Positions 42,263-51,289 of a stretch of 64,000 nt of DNA are shown one piece after another. Source of the DNA: Acidobacteriota bacterium (GTDB taxonomy: Bacteria; Acidobacteriota; Terriglobia; Terriglobales; Acidobacteriaceae); NCBI GenBank assembly GCA_003225055.1, contig QIAU01000144.1:124001-188000 (forward strand), read 5' to 3'. The notes beneath the pieces were generated by a model. That model saw nothing but the letters and a program-made list of their open reading frames with translations, was not told the DNA's origin and searched no databases. Position numbers and translations under genes: made by a program. Each line of letters starts with the position of its first letter. Position 1 is the stretch's first letter.

Positions 42263-43408
42263 ATGCCTAGGTACCTCCTCATTGCGATCATGCTGCTGCC
42301 TCTGGCGACGGCAGCAGCTCTTTCCGAACAGACACCCAGCTTCGACCCGGCAAGCGGGTCCTATGCGTTCTCCAGCGATGAGCCTTCCGGGAGCACTTCC
42401 TATTTAGGGGTGGACACCCGCGACGTTACTCACGATCGTGTTGCGGAGCTGAAGCTCAAGGACGAGACTGGCGTGGAAGTCACGGTGGTCGACCAGGACG
42501 CTCCCGCCGGCAAGGCCGGCATCCGGGAGCACGACGTGATCCTAACCGTCAACGGCAATAAGGTGGAGAGTGTCGAGCAACTGCGCCGCATGATCCGCGA
42601 AATCCCGGCGGGACGTGTCGTGAATATCGGCCTGAGCCGCAATGGCCAGCCACTGAATCTGCAAGTGCAGTTAGCCGCGCGGCGGTCGTTTTCGGTCAAG
42701 ATTCCACACATTCCGCCTATTCCGCCCATCATTTCTATGCCGCCAATGCCTCTAATGCCGGATATTGACGTTCCCATGTCCGTCGTCGTTGTGCAATCAG
42801 CCATGCGGAGCGGGCTGATGGTTGAGAATCTCACTCCCCAGCTTGGCGAGTTCTTTGGCGCCAGGAACGGGCAGGGCGTGCTGGTCCGTTCGGTTGAGAA
42901 GGGCAGCCGTGCCGAGAAAGCCGGCTTCCACGCAGGCGACGTGATCGTGCGCGTCGACAAGGATCCAGTGCACGACACCGGAGACTTCAGCCACGCTCTA
43001 CGCTCTCATCGCGGCGGGGAACCGGTCCGCGTCGGGATCATTCGCGACAAGAAAGAACAGAACCTTACGCTCACCCTGCCCGAGCGTCGCCAATCGGGTG
43101 ACCTGTTTGAAGAAAGCTACGATTTTCCCAACATCAACATCCAGGCCGACCTGCACCTGGATGAACTGAAGACTGAGCTCGCCAAGCTGCAGCCACAGCT
43201 TGAGCTCGCGATGAAGCAAGCCAGCCGCAGCCTGGATGAAGTCGGCAAGCAGATGTGCGATCACCAGAAACAATTGCGCGAGCAGCAGAAGCAGATGCAA
43301 AAGCAGATGCGCAAAGAAAGCCTAAAACTGCGCAAGGAATGGAGAGGCCACGAACGTGAGCTCCAGCGCGAACTGCAGGTATTACGGCGTAGCGCAGCCG
43401 AGATCTAA
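42263..43408 (+). CDS. exported protein with two PDZ domains and a C-terminal coiled coil
   Basis: A 381-residue protein. Start 42263, after GGGAGGA, gives signal peptide MPRYLLIAIMLLPLATAAAL. The first PDZ domain (about 45-135) has YLGVDTRDVTHDRVAELKLK and APAGKAGIREHDVILTVNGN. After a Pro/Ile/Met-rich linker, the second (about 190-275) has SRAEKAGFHAGDVIVRVDKD. The tail (about 295-380) is a charged coiled coil (HQKQLREQQKQMQKQMRKES). There is no protease domain, unlike DegP. It follows DUF4097 and likely acts as a periplasmic scaffold in the same stress unit. Confidence 0.88.
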   Translation: MPRYLLIAIMLLPLATAAALSEQTPSFDPASGSYAFSSDEPSGSTSYLGVDTRDVTHDRVAELKLKDETGVEVTVVDQDAPAGKAGIREHDVILTVNGNKVESVEQLRRMIREIPAGRVVNIGLSRNGQPLNLQVQLAARRSFSVKIPHIPPIPPIISMPPMPLMPDIDVPMSVVVVQSAMRSGLMVENLTPQLGEFFGARNGQGVLVRSVEKGSRAEKAGFHAGDVIVRVDKDPVHDTGDFSHALRSHRGGEPVRVGIIRDKKEQNLTLTLPERRQSGDLFEESYDFPNINIQADLHLDELKTELAKLQPQLELAMKQASRSLDEVGKQMCDHQKQLREQQKQMQKQMRKESLKLRKEWRGHERELQRELQVLRRSAAEI

Positions 43409-43437
43409 CCTAACCGGGGCGCGCGGAAGTTCCTCGG

Positions 43438-43465
43438 GCGCGGGCGCTGCTGCCCGCGCTTTTTT
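43438..43465 (+). terminator. intrinsic terminator of the sigma/DUF4097/PDZ group
   Basis: GCGCGGGC and GCCCGCGC form an 8-bp stem around GCTGCT, followed by TTTTTT. It lies 30 bp after the PDZ gene. Confidence 0.85.
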
Positions 43466-43548
43466 CATTCGCTGTCCAATTTCTTCATCCTGAGCGGAGG
43501 TGAGTCCGGGAAGGATCTTGCGGGCACGACTCGGGCATTTAGCCGGTA

Positions 43549-45033
43549 TCAGGAATGCGCCGACGCCGCGTTCGCGATGGGCGCCAGGCAAACCCGATTG
43601 CGCCCTGCCTGCTTGGCGGCATACATCCCGGCATCGGCAGCTTGCACGAGTTCATCGCGGGTGGTGCCATGGCGTGGAAAGACGGCGGTTCCGGCACTGA
43701 TAGTAACTGGGCGTGGCACGCCTGGAAACGGCCAAGTCTCCACCACGCCACGCAGCTTTTCGGCCACTCGCAGTGCCTGCTCGACGCTGGTTTGGGGTAA
43801 CAGGATCGCAAATTCTTCTCCTCCGTAGCGGCACACGACATCGATCTTGCGCAGGTGTTGAGAGAAGATAGAGGAGATTTGTCTTAAGACTTCATCCCCC
43901 AGCAGGTGTCCGAACTCGTCATTCAGCCGCTTGAACTGGTCTACATCCAGAATAATGACCGACAGCGCGCTATCGAATCTTTGTGCGCGCTCAATCTCCT
44001 GGTTGATACGCAATTCAAAGAAACGGCGGTTGAAGATGCCGGTCAGGCCGTCGATGTAGGCCAGTTGCCGCACCCGCTCCACGTGATGAGCGTTTTGAAT
44101 GGCATTGGCGCAAATGTCGGCGACCGACTCCAGGGTTGGCCGGTCGGCAGGGTTAAAGGCAGCAGTACGAGTGCTGTCCAAAGCCAGAACTCCTAGGGTT
44201 TGCCCGAAAGAGAGAAGGGGAATGCACATCTGGGAAGAGGTTTCTTCGAACAGTCCAACGTAGTCGGCATCTTTTCGGACGTCATCCACGATTGCACTTG
44301 TGCCCGCAACCAGGGCACGTCCCCATATGCCTGCCCTGCAGGGCAGGCGCGCATCTCCGGGTATGCACAAAGTCAACCTCCCCTCGTGTGCCCGCAACAC
44401 CAGGTCCTCTTCTTCCTTCAGCAACACGGAGACGTGATCCAACTGGAAGGCCTTTTCGACCAGCCAGCAGACCTTAGGCAGCAGCTCTCTGAGTTCCAAA
44501 ACCACCGTCATTTGCTGTGCGATGGTGTTGATCGCCTCGAGCTGTTGCGCCCGGCGACGCTCCAGGGAATGCAGGCGGGCGTTCTGCACCGCCAACGATG
44601 CCTGAGTAGAAAACAAGGTGAGCAGGTCAATGGTTTCCGAATCGAAGCCATCCGCGCTCTCGCTTTGGCAGTCGAGCACGCCCAGCAGGTCCTCCCGCAC
44701 CATCAACGGCACGGCTAGTTCGGAAAACTGGTCGCGGGCCGAAGTCGGGCAGCGGGAATCCCTGCTTGTATCGGGAGCATAAATCGGCCGCTTCTGCGTC
44801 GCCGCTTTCCCGATTAATCCGTTTCCTACGGGCACTCGGAAATCTTGCTTATTCCACCCCGTTTGGCTTCTTAGAACCAGTTCCTGCTTTTCCTTGTCCA
44901 GCAACAAGATCGCGACTCTTTCGAAATGAAAGAAGTCACGCACGATGATCAGGATCTGGTGCAGCACCTCATCCAGTTCGAAGGTGGACAGCACGGCCTG
45001 ACTGGCATCGTAAAGGAGGGCAATCTTTTGCAT
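43549..45033 (-). CDS. diguanylate cyclase with two GAF domains
   Basis: A 494-residue cytosolic signalling enzyme. GAF1 spans about 5-150 (ALLYDASQAVLSTFELDEVL, then LIGKAATQKRPIYAPDTSRD). GAF2 spans about 165-315 (ITIAQQM-type start, GIWGRALVAGTSAIVDDVRK). The GGDEF domain starts at LAYIDGLTGIFNRRFFELRI. The active site is RYGGEEFAILLP, and RKID five residues before it is a product-inhibition I-site (RxxD). It should make c-di-GMP, with control through the GAF domains. A 20-bp palindrome (44329-44348) is embedded in GAF2. Monocistronic. Confidence 0.93.
   Translation of the reverse strand: MQKIALLYDASQAVLSTFELDEVLHQILIIVRDFFHFERVAILLLDKEKQELVLRSQTGWNKQDFRVPVGNGLIGKAATQKRPIYAPDTSRDSRCPTSARDQFSELAVPLMVREDLLGVLDCQSESADGFDSETIDLLTLFSTQASLAVQNARLHSLERRRAQQLEAINTIAQQMTVVLELRELLPKVCWLVEKAFQLDHVSVLLKEEEDLVLRAHEGRLTLCIPGDARLPCRAGIWGRALVAGTSAIVDDVRKDADYVGLFEETSSQMCIPLLSFGQTLGVLALDSTRTAAFNPADRPTLESVADICANAIQNAHHVERVRQLAYIDGLTGIFNRRFFELRINQEIERAQRFDSALSVIILDVDQFKRLNDEFGHLLGDEVLRQISSIFSQHLRKIDVVCRYGGEEFAILLPQTSVEQALRVAEKLRGVVETWPFPGVPRPVTISAGTAVFPRHGTTRDELVQAADAGMYAAKQAGRNRVCLAPIANAASAHS
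44329..44348. repeat. 20-bp perfect palindrome inside the GGDEF gene
   Basis: GCCTGCCCTGCAGGGCAGGC lies in frame in the GAF2 domain, encoding part of DARLPCRAG where relatives have a short loop (from memory). Confidence 0.75.
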
Positions 45034-45212
45034 AGATTGGCTGCTGGATTTTACCGTGCGGCAATGGGACTGACCGAGGTGCCGAAAGTAACCACCAAGA
45101 GTGGCTCCGCCTCTCAGGAATTAGGGCCTACAGCGATCTCTCTTCGCGATTACAGGATGTGCTCGATTGGGCACAACTCTGGCGCTGGCTAGCCTGATGC
45201 AAGGGAAAATTT

Positions 45213-45719
45213 ATGCCGGAAAAAGAAACCATCGAGCGCACCGATCAAGATGCCCGCCAAGGCAAATCGCCCGGCACCCAGGCAGGCGAATTTGTTCGCG
45301 AAGAGATGCATCACGTGCGCGAGGGTAAGCACGGTGCCCGCTCCGCCAAACAGGCAGTTGCCATCGGATTATCCAAGGCCCGCCGATCGGGAGTAAGCCT
45401 TAAGCCACCGCGTCGCGGCAGGGCATCGGCGCGTACCAGGAAACAAGCCAGCCGCGACTATCGTCGAGGACGCGGCCACGCTCGCCGCCAGAGGTCGGCC
45501 CGGCGTTCACGCGCGACTCGGGAAGCCTTGCGGCGCGAGGGCCGCAGCGCCGCTTCCCGCAGATCGCTCGCCCGGCAGGCTCGCAGTTCGGCCCGCAGCC
45601 GCGGCTCGGCCAGCCGTCATCGCTCCGCGAAAAAAGCTGTTCGCACCAAAGCAAGAAGCGGCTTGCTTCAGGCCGCCCGAAAAGCGGCTCGCACCCGCCG
45701 CGCCCACGCCCGAAGATAG
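45213..45719 (+). CDS. DUF6496-like histone-type basic protein
   Basis: A 168-residue, very basic protein. Residues 1-60 (KSPGTQAGEFVREEMHHVRE, then GKHGARSAKQAVAIGLSKAR) match the DUF6496 pattern found in small DNA-associated proteins. The rest is a low-complexity tail of Arg, Ala, Ser and Lys (RRGRASARTRKQASRDY, RTKARSGLLQAARKAARTRR) like the histone H1-type tails of bacterial nucleoid proteins. It probably binds DNA or RNA through charge. An intrinsic terminator follows, then recG. Confidence 0.82.
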   Translation: MPEKETIERTDQDARQGKSPGTQAGEFVREEMHHVREGKHGARSAKQAVAIGLSKARRSGVSLKPPRRGRASARTRKQASRDYRRGRGHARRQRSARRSRATREALRREGRSAASRRSLARQARSSARSRGSASRHRSAKKAVRTKARSGLLQAARKAARTRRAHARR

Positions 45720-45740
45720 GCCGAAGGACGGTCCACCGCA

Positions 45741-45771
45741 GCCCGAATCCCTCGGGATTCGGGCTTTTTTC
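45741..45771 (+). terminator. intrinsic terminator after the histone-like gene
   Basis: GCCCGAATCC and GGATTCGGGC form a 10-bp stem around a CTC-type loop, followed by TTTTTT. A perfect inverted repeat with a clear T-tract. Confidence 0.9.
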
Positions 45772-45787
45772 TGCATACGGAACTGTG

Positions 45788-45818
45788 AGGCGCGGACACT
45801 CCAGTCCGCGCCTTTGTT
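45788..45818. other. hairpin just upstream of recG
   Basis: AGGCGCGGAC and GTCCGCGCCT form a 10-bp perfect stem around ACTCCA, with TTGTTAA after it. It could be a second terminator or a 5'-leader structure; recG starts 15 bp later. Confidence 0.6.
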
Positions 45819-45832
45819 AACATTCCTCCCAG

Positions 45833-48013
45833 GTGCTCGATCCCACTACCTCCGTCCAGTACGTCAAGGGCATCGGTCCGCGTCTTGCCGAAGTCTTGGC
45901 CGGCAAAGGCATTCAGACAGTCGATGACCTGCTGCACTATCTGCCGTTCCGCTACGAGGACCGCCTGAACCCGCGAGGCATAACCGAGCTGCGTGCGGGA
46001 GAGATGGCGACGGTAATCGCTGAAGTCCGGAACTCGGGCCTGTTCCGCACCCGGCGCATGCCGATTTTTCAAATAACTGCGAGCCAGGGAAGAGCGCGCC
46101 TGAAGTGCCTGTGGTTTCACGGTACCTACTTGAAAGACAGATTCAAGCCAGGGCAGATGGTAGCGCTCTACGGCAAAGTCGAGGCCGATCATCGTACCGG
46201 CGAACTCGAGATCATCCAGCCGCAATTTGAAATTCTCGGCGACGCCAGCGAGGAAGGAGCGTCGGATAGCGCCGAGCAGAAGCTGGCGCGCTCACTCGAA
46301 ATTGGCCGCATCGTCCCCATCTACGAATCTCTGGGGCAGGGACGGCTGACCTCCCGCTGGTTCCGCCGCGTGATCCATTCCGCGCTGGAGAACCTGGCGC
46401 CCGCGTTACCCGATCCCATACCGGACGTAGTTCGTCGTCACATCGGCTTGGTCTCCCCGCGCGAAGCACTTTGGCGAGTCCACTGGCCTGATCCGGGCGA
46501 AAGCCTGCAGGATCTGCAAACTTCGCGCACTCCGGCCCACGTCCGTCTCATTTTTGAAGAGCTGTTTTTCCTGGAGTTGGGTCTTGAACTCAAAAGCCGC
46601 CAGCAAAAAGCACAAACCGGGATTGCTTTCCACCTGGACGACCGGGTCCGCGAGGCCATCAAGAAAATCCTGCCCTTCCACCCGACTGCCGCGCAGAAGC
46701 GCGGGTTGAAAGAAATTGCTTCCGACATGGAAAAGCCGTTTCCCATGCGGCGTCTGCTGCAAGGCGATGTCGGCTCCGGCAAAACGATCGTTGCCTTCGA
46801 AGCGGCCATAATCGCTATCGAGAACGGCCATCAGGTCGCGCTTATGGCGCCCACCGAAATTCTTGCTACCCAGCACTACCTCTCCGCGCGCCGCATCCTG
46901 GAGAACGCCGGCTACCGGATTGTTCTTCTAACCGGCTCACTGGAAGAGGACCGCAAGCGAGAAATACGGCGCCACGTAGCCCAGGGCAATGCGCAACTGA
47001 TTATCGGTACGCATGCTTTGCTGGAGGAGAAGGTTGAATTTGAAAAACTGGGTCTCGTGATCGTTGACGAGCAACACCGCTTCGGCGTCCTGCAGCGACT
47101 AAAGCTGATGAAGAAAGACAGGGCGGGTCTCCGAGATGCTCAGGCCGAGCGCAGCTCAGCCGAGCCGGATGTCTTGGTCATGACGGCAACGCCAATCCCG
47201 CGCACACTGGCTTTGACACTTTACGGCGACCTGGATATTTCGGTACTCGATGAAATGCCGCCCGGCCGCACGCCCATAGTCACTCGCCGTGTCTCCGATG
47301 AACGTTCGCAAGAAGTCTGGGATTTCGTACGCAAGCAGGTTGCCGCCGGCCACCAGGCCTATGTCGTCTACCCGGTCATCGAGGAAAACGAGGAAACGGA
47401 GCTCAAGGCGGCAAAGAAAATGTACACGGAGCTGGAGAGCCGCATTTTTCCCGACCTCAAGGTCGCCCTCCTGCACGGCCGCATGGAAACCGATCTGAAG
47501 GACCAGGTCATGCGCCTGTTCCAAAAGGGGGAGATCGAGGTGCTGGTCTCCACCACGGTGATTGAGGTCGGTGTAGACGTGCCCAACGCGACGGTGATGG
47601 TCGTCGAGCATGCCGAGCGTTTTGGCCTGGCCCAACTCCACCAGCTTCGCGGGCGCATTGGCCGCGGCACCGCCAAGTCGTGCTGCATTCTGATGACAGG
47701 CGGCAAAATAACCGAGGAGGGCGATCGCCGGCTTGATGCCATGGTCCGCAGTAACGACGGATTTCAGATTGCAGAACTTGACCTCGAACTACGTGGTCCG
47801 GGAGAATTTTTCGGCACCCGCCAGGCCGGCATGCCTAGTTTCCAGGTCGCCAACCTGATTCGCGATCGGCAGTTGCTGGAGGCCGCGAAGCGCGAGGCGA
47901 GCGCCATTCTCGCCGGGCCCAATTCAGAGATCACGCAGCCAGAAATTGAGCGCGCCATCTGGCACATGCGCAGTCGCTGGCAACACAGCTACGGGCTGGT
48001 GGAAGTAGGATAA
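45833..48013 (+). CDS. recG: ATP-dependent DNA helicase RecG
   Basis: Reverses stalled replication forks and Holliday junctions. It is 726 residues from a GTG start. The wedge/OB region (TSVQYVKGIGPRLAEVLAGK, YLPFRYEDR) is followed by helicase motifs: Walker A LQGDVGSGKTIVAFEAAIIA near 308-327, APTEILATQHY, DEQHRFGVLQRLK (motif II), DVLVMTATPIPRTLALTLYG (III), FVRKQVAAGHQAYVVYPVIE, and LHQLRGRIGRG (VI). A 13-residue insertion (RDAQAERSSAEP) between motifs II and III comes from a repeated palindromic element at 47127-47165 also found in selA. Confidence 0.95.
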   Translation: MLDPTTSVQYVKGIGPRLAEVLAGKGIQTVDDLLHYLPFRYEDRLNPRGITELRAGEMATVIAEVRNSGLFRTRRMPIFQITASQGRARLKCLWFHGTYLKDRFKPGQMVALYGKVEADHRTGELEIIQPQFEILGDASEEGASDSAEQKLARSLEIGRIVPIYESLGQGRLTSRWFRRVIHSALENLAPALPDPIPDVVRRHIGLVSPREALWRVHWPDPGESLQDLQTSRTPAHVRLIFEELFFLELGLELKSRQQKAQTGIAFHLDDRVREAIKKILPFHPTAAQKRGLKEIASDMEKPFPMRRLLQGDVGSGKTIVAFEAAIIAIENGHQVALMAPTEILATQHYLSARRILENAGYRIVLLTGSLEEDRKREIRRHVAQGNAQLIIGTHALLEEKVEFEKLGLVIVDEQHRFGVLQRLKLMKKDRAGLRDAQAERSSAEPDVLVMTATPIPRTLALTLYGDLDISVLDEMPPGRTPIVTRRVSDERSQEVWDFVRKQVAAGHQAYVVYPVIEENEETELKAAKKMYTELESRIFPDLKVALLHGRMETDLKDQVMRLFQKGEIEVLVSTTVIEVGVDVPNATVMVVEHAERFGLAQLHQLRGRIGRGTAKSCCILMTGGKITEEGDRRLDAMVRSNDGFQIAELDLELRGPGEFFGTRQAGMPSFQVANLIRDRQLLEAAKREASAILAGPNSEITQPEIERAIWHMRSRWQHSYGLVEVG
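47127..47165. repeat. in-frame palindromic element in recG
   Basis: The 28-bp core GCTCAGGCCGAGCGCAGCTC.. at 47138-47165 folds as a nested hairpin (GAGC/GCTC around GCA; outer GCTCaGGC/GCCGAGC). It matches 24 of 28 bases of the core in selA, and the 11 bases before it also resemble each other (about 14 of 19 including overlap). Confidence 0.8.
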
Positions 48014-48273
48014 GCAGGTCGGCGAAACTGCTCTGCGCGGAATTCAACCCTGGAGGCTGAATCATGCGCGCGGGCGCGACGGGTTTGGCGGTCATGATTG
48101 CAAATCACCGTCCCTTGACCGCCGACCTTGAACCCGCAGATGAGTACGACCAGAAGCTAAGTAGACCCAATCTTACCCGGAATAGTTACTCCTTCCCGGG
48201 TGTGTACTTCAGCCGGAGCAAGCCGCTGCTTGGCGGCCTGCTCCCTCCGCTAATTAAATGCGCTGGGCTAAAG

Positions 48274-49491
48274 CTAAAAGACCACCAGCGGTCTCATCAT
48301 GTCGTGCTCTTCGTGTTCGAGAATGTGGCAGTACCACAGATACTCTTTTCCAGCCACACCGAGGGTTCGGCTCAAGCTGTTCGGCATGGTAGCTATCCCC
48401 GGAGGATTGGGCGGCAGATCGAACCGCATGATCACGGTCGTCACCGTGCCGGGATTCATCTTGACGGTTTCCTCCTTCCACTCCAACTCCGGCCGATCCG
48501 GTCCGACCACCGGGCCGTTGTAGTCGGAATGGCAATATCTGAGGTGGGGCCGAAGGAGTTGAACGGCGCCGCTGCAGCACCTGCACGCTCACCAGCTGGA
48601 AGTGTATGGGATGAGCGTCGGCCGTGAGGTTGACGATCTGCCACACCTCGGTCGCGCCCGCGAGGGGATTCTCGGTCGAGGGATCGATATTGTTCCGACC
48701 GAACGTGTTGCCGCCTTAGCCTGATTGCACGCTCGTTCCCGGAGGCTGGACAAGACGGCCCTACCAGTCATAGTCCTCATTCAGCGTGAGAATCCGGACC
48801 TTGCTGCCGGGAGGAGGCGGAAGCGGAGCGGTGGTCCAGGTTCCAACCAGCGACGGATCAATGCTGCCACTTAGATCCGTGGTGGGGATAATCGTCAACG
48901 GCGGATCGGTGTTGGTTGCGGGAATCACGTTGAAGCGCATGATCTGCCGCGTATTCGGTCCAAAGCCTGGAGGCGTGATCGTGGGATTCCTCCGCGCACT
49001 CGGGAAGTAATCGTTGCGCGGGTCGCCCATGGGGAACGGGGCGGGCGCGCCGTTGTACAGAATCAGTTTCTTCCCGGCAAAGCCGCTGAAGTCTACGATG
49101 ATGTCCCAGAGCAAATCCGGGACCCTCGGCATTCGTGGGCGCCAGGGTCGCCGCATTGAGCGTAATGCCACCTGCGCTGCCATCCTCCAGCTGAAGCTGC
49201 ACTCAGGAAGCGTGCCTGGGTCGCGTTGAGAATGCGCAGCCGATAGCGTCGCCCCTCAATGGTGGCTTCCGGATACACCGTGCCGTTCGCGGGCATGGTG
49301 TCGCCGAACATCTCGGGAATCGAGGATGGATCCCCAATCGGAGGCGTATTGTCGCCCCCCCGTGTATTTCCGGCGGTTGCGCTCGTAGGTGTCTGCATAC
49401 CGGAGGCTGCCCGGGTGTTGGGGCAGTGAGGCACTAGTCCGAAGAACTTCGGACTAGTCAGCGAGAGGGCAACAAGACGGCGGCAGCACAT
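48274..49491 (-). pseudogene. multicopper oxidase remnant (several frames, N-terminal part missing)
   Basis: Read leftwards, the pieces follow the order of a CotA/bilirubin-oxidase-type multicopper oxidase. The first piece reads NGTVYPEATIEGRRYRLRIL with NATQARF. Next come IIVDFSGFAGKKLILYNGAP, RQIMRFNVIP and LTLNEDYDW. Another frame follows with EVWQIVNLTADAHPIHFQLV, then EYLWYCHILEHEEHDMMRPL. The second and third cupredoxin domains are recognisable; the first, with the N-terminal HxH copper motifs, is absent. In HPIHFQLV the expected third His of HPxHxH is Gln. Frames change at least three times. The FNT gene ends its neighbourhood only 19 bp away. Confidence 0.82.
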
Positions 49492-49509
49492 CGGAGCCCC
49501 CCGCGTTGT

Positions 49510-50325
49510 TCAGTTCCCGCGTACCTGCCCATAATTCAGCAAGCTGACGATAACCACGCCGCCCAAGACGTTTCCCGAAGTCGCGAATAGCAGCCAGTGG
49601 AAGTAGCCGGCTAGCGAAGCCGATCCGGACACTACTGCTGCCAGGATCTCGCCGCTGGAGGCAATACAATGCGAGAATTTACCGACTCCGACCACGAAGG
49701 CCAGCAACCAGATCATCACCACTTGACCAATTGTCCACTGGCTGGCCGTCACCATCCATGCCACCAGGGCAATCAGCCAGCCACCGACAACCCCGCTCCA
49801 GAAAAAATGGGCCCCTGATCCGGTGCTGCTGAGGTTTCCCAGGGTCACCAGCTGAGCTGCGATGTCGGCCGACAACGCCCCAGACTTGATTGCCAGCAAC
49901 GCGAATAGGAAAGCCCCGGTTACATTCGCGCCGAACACGACCGCCCAGAGCCGCAGCGTCTTTACGAGATTGTCCCGGCGACACTTATGTTCATCGAGAA
50001 CCAGCACGACCGGGTAGAGCGTGTTCTCCGTAAAGAGTTGGGCACGCCCGATGATCACGGCGATAAAGCCGATCGGATAGACGGCAAACGAGGCCAGTTC
50101 CTCCCAGGTGCCGCTACCGAGAATGGCCCGTACCGAAGCCACGCCCAGACCCGTGAGTCCCATGGCCAAGCCGCCCGCCAGGCCGGAGAAGGCTAGACTG
50201 CGCGCTGAGCGGCGTAGTTCCTCCCTCGCATTCTCGACGGCGGCGCTGAAGATCTCCGGGGCGGTAAGACGGCGTGTTTCGACCGCTAGTTCTTCCTGGT
50301 TGCGCACCCGGCATTGGATTCCCAA
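49510..50325 (-). CDS. formate/nitrite transporter (FNT) family channel
   Basis: A 271-residue inner-membrane protein with six hydrophobic segments. Visible are SGLAGGLAMGLTGLGVASVR, ELASFAVYPIGFIAVIIGRA, LFTENTLYPVVLVLDEHK (the conserved TENT-type turn), VVFGANVTGAFLFALLAIKS, ALVAWMVTASQWTIGQVVMI and GKFSHCIASSGEILAAV, in which the lone His fits the pore position. The substrate (formate, nitrite or hydrosulfide) cannot be read. Its stop lies 19 bp from a decayed oxidase on the same strand. Confidence 0.88.
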   Translation of the reverse strand: MGIQCRVRNQEELAVETRRLTAPEIFSAAVENAREELRRSARSLAFSGLAGGLAMGLTGLGVASVRAILGSGTWEELASFAVYPIGFIAVIIGRAQLFTENTLYPVVLVLDEHKCRRDNLVKTLRLWAVVFGANVTGAFLFALLAIKSGALSADIAAQLVTLGNLSSTGSGAHFFWSGVVGGWLIALVAWMVTASQWTIGQVVMIWLLAFVVGVGKFSHCIASSGEILAAVVSGSASLAGYFHWLLFATSGNVLGGVVIVSLLNYGQVRGN

Positions 50326-50390
50326 GCGCCGCTCGGGGTTGATTCAAGAGACGGGAAGGGCGCACCGGAGAGGCAGATCAGGTAGGCAGA

Positions 50391-50855
50391 TCAGGTAGGC
50401 AGAAAGGACATGCGCAAAAGGAGGTTTCGCCCCTTGGAACTATTCTTGTCCTGGATCGCGTCTCCCAAGTCGTTGCCAAAAAATGAGCCTCCGGCAAGCA
50501 GGGCTTCAATGGCCCGAATCAAATCGCGGGCAGCGTGCGATTTGAGCACGTATCCACGCGCACCAGCCTTGCGAACCGCCTTCACCAGGCTTTTGGAATC
50601 GTGCATCGTGAAGATCAGAACCCGGCTGCCAAGATTCAGCGCGCATATTTCCTGAGTCGCTTCCAGCCCGCTCATGACTGGCATCGTGATGTCCAGGATA
50701 ACCACGTCTGGCTTGCTTTTCATGACGGCCTGCACGGCCTCCTCTCCGTTTGCGGCCTCCCCCACGATCTCCCATTCCGGTCGAGCCTTCAGAATGGTCC
50801 GCAGGCCTTGGCGCACAACTTCGTGGTCATCAACGATCAAAATCTTGATGTGCAT
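50391..50855 (-). CDS. receiver-only response regulator (NarL-type without HTH)
   Basis: A 154-residue protein. Residues 1-122 are a canonical receiver: ILIVDDHEVVRQGLRTILKA, phosphoacceptor Asp55 in VVILDITMPVMSGLEATQEI, Thr in FTMHDS and Lys105 in YVLKSHAARDLIRAIEALLA. A NarL-type protein would then continue with a LuxR helix-turn-helix. Here the frame ends after NSSKGRNLLLRMSFLPT, with no such domain. It may be a truncated gene or a naturally single-domain regulator. Divergent from a full-length relative at 51290. Confidence 0.85.
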   Translation of the reverse strand: MHIKILIVDDHEVVRQGLRTILKARPEWEIVGEAANGEEAVQAVMKSKPDVVILDITMPVMSGLEATQEICALNLGSRVLIFTMHDSKSLVKAVRKAGARGYVLKSHAARDLIRAIEALLAGGSFFGNDLGDAIQDKNSSKGRNLLLRMSFLPT

Positions 50856-51289
50856 CCGAAAGTCCCCATTTCATGGAGCGCAGCAGGCGCAAGCCAAGCT
50901 TTTCGCGAGGGAGGAGCCCACTGATGCCAGCCAGTCTCTTGACCAGCTACCCCAAATTTTTGGACGTCGAATGGAGCCGAGAAACTACTGAAGCGACGAG
51001 TAGGCGCGGTCTTTACGTCTTTCTTACATCTTTGCCTTTGACCAGCCACTATGAACTGTCCAGGTCAGCGAGAAAACGATATCTCTATACCGCCAAATCC
51101 CGACTCGCAAGTCCATACAGTGTTTACTGTAGTTACAAATCGGGGCATACGTCTGCATAGTAGACAGAGCCGCTCCCCAAGAACTCAGCTTAGGTCGAGA
51201 ACAGAAACCTATACACAAACTCGACTGGAACGGAGATCCCGCTTCGGGGAGAGCGCTTTCGAACCCAGCAGAATCATCCCTGGTGTCTT
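50856..51289. other. 434-bp intergenic region between divergent regulator genes
   Basis: No ORF with protein-like features. It should hold the promoters of both response-regulator genes and contains the dyad TACAGT-gttt-ACTGTA at 51116-51131, a candidate operator. Confidence 0.5.
51116..51131. promoter_or_regulatory. candidate operator dyad TACAGT-N4-ACTGTA
   Basis: A perfect 6-bp inverted repeat around four bases, 159 bp upstream of the NarL-type gene. The size suits a dimeric helix-turn-helix regulator; the owner is unknown. Confidence 0.35.

Noticed and set aside
45788-45818. Second intrinsic terminator before recG
   Set aside because: The stem is strong, but the following tract TTGTTAA is a poor T-run and recG starts 15 bp later, so it is listed only as a hairpin.
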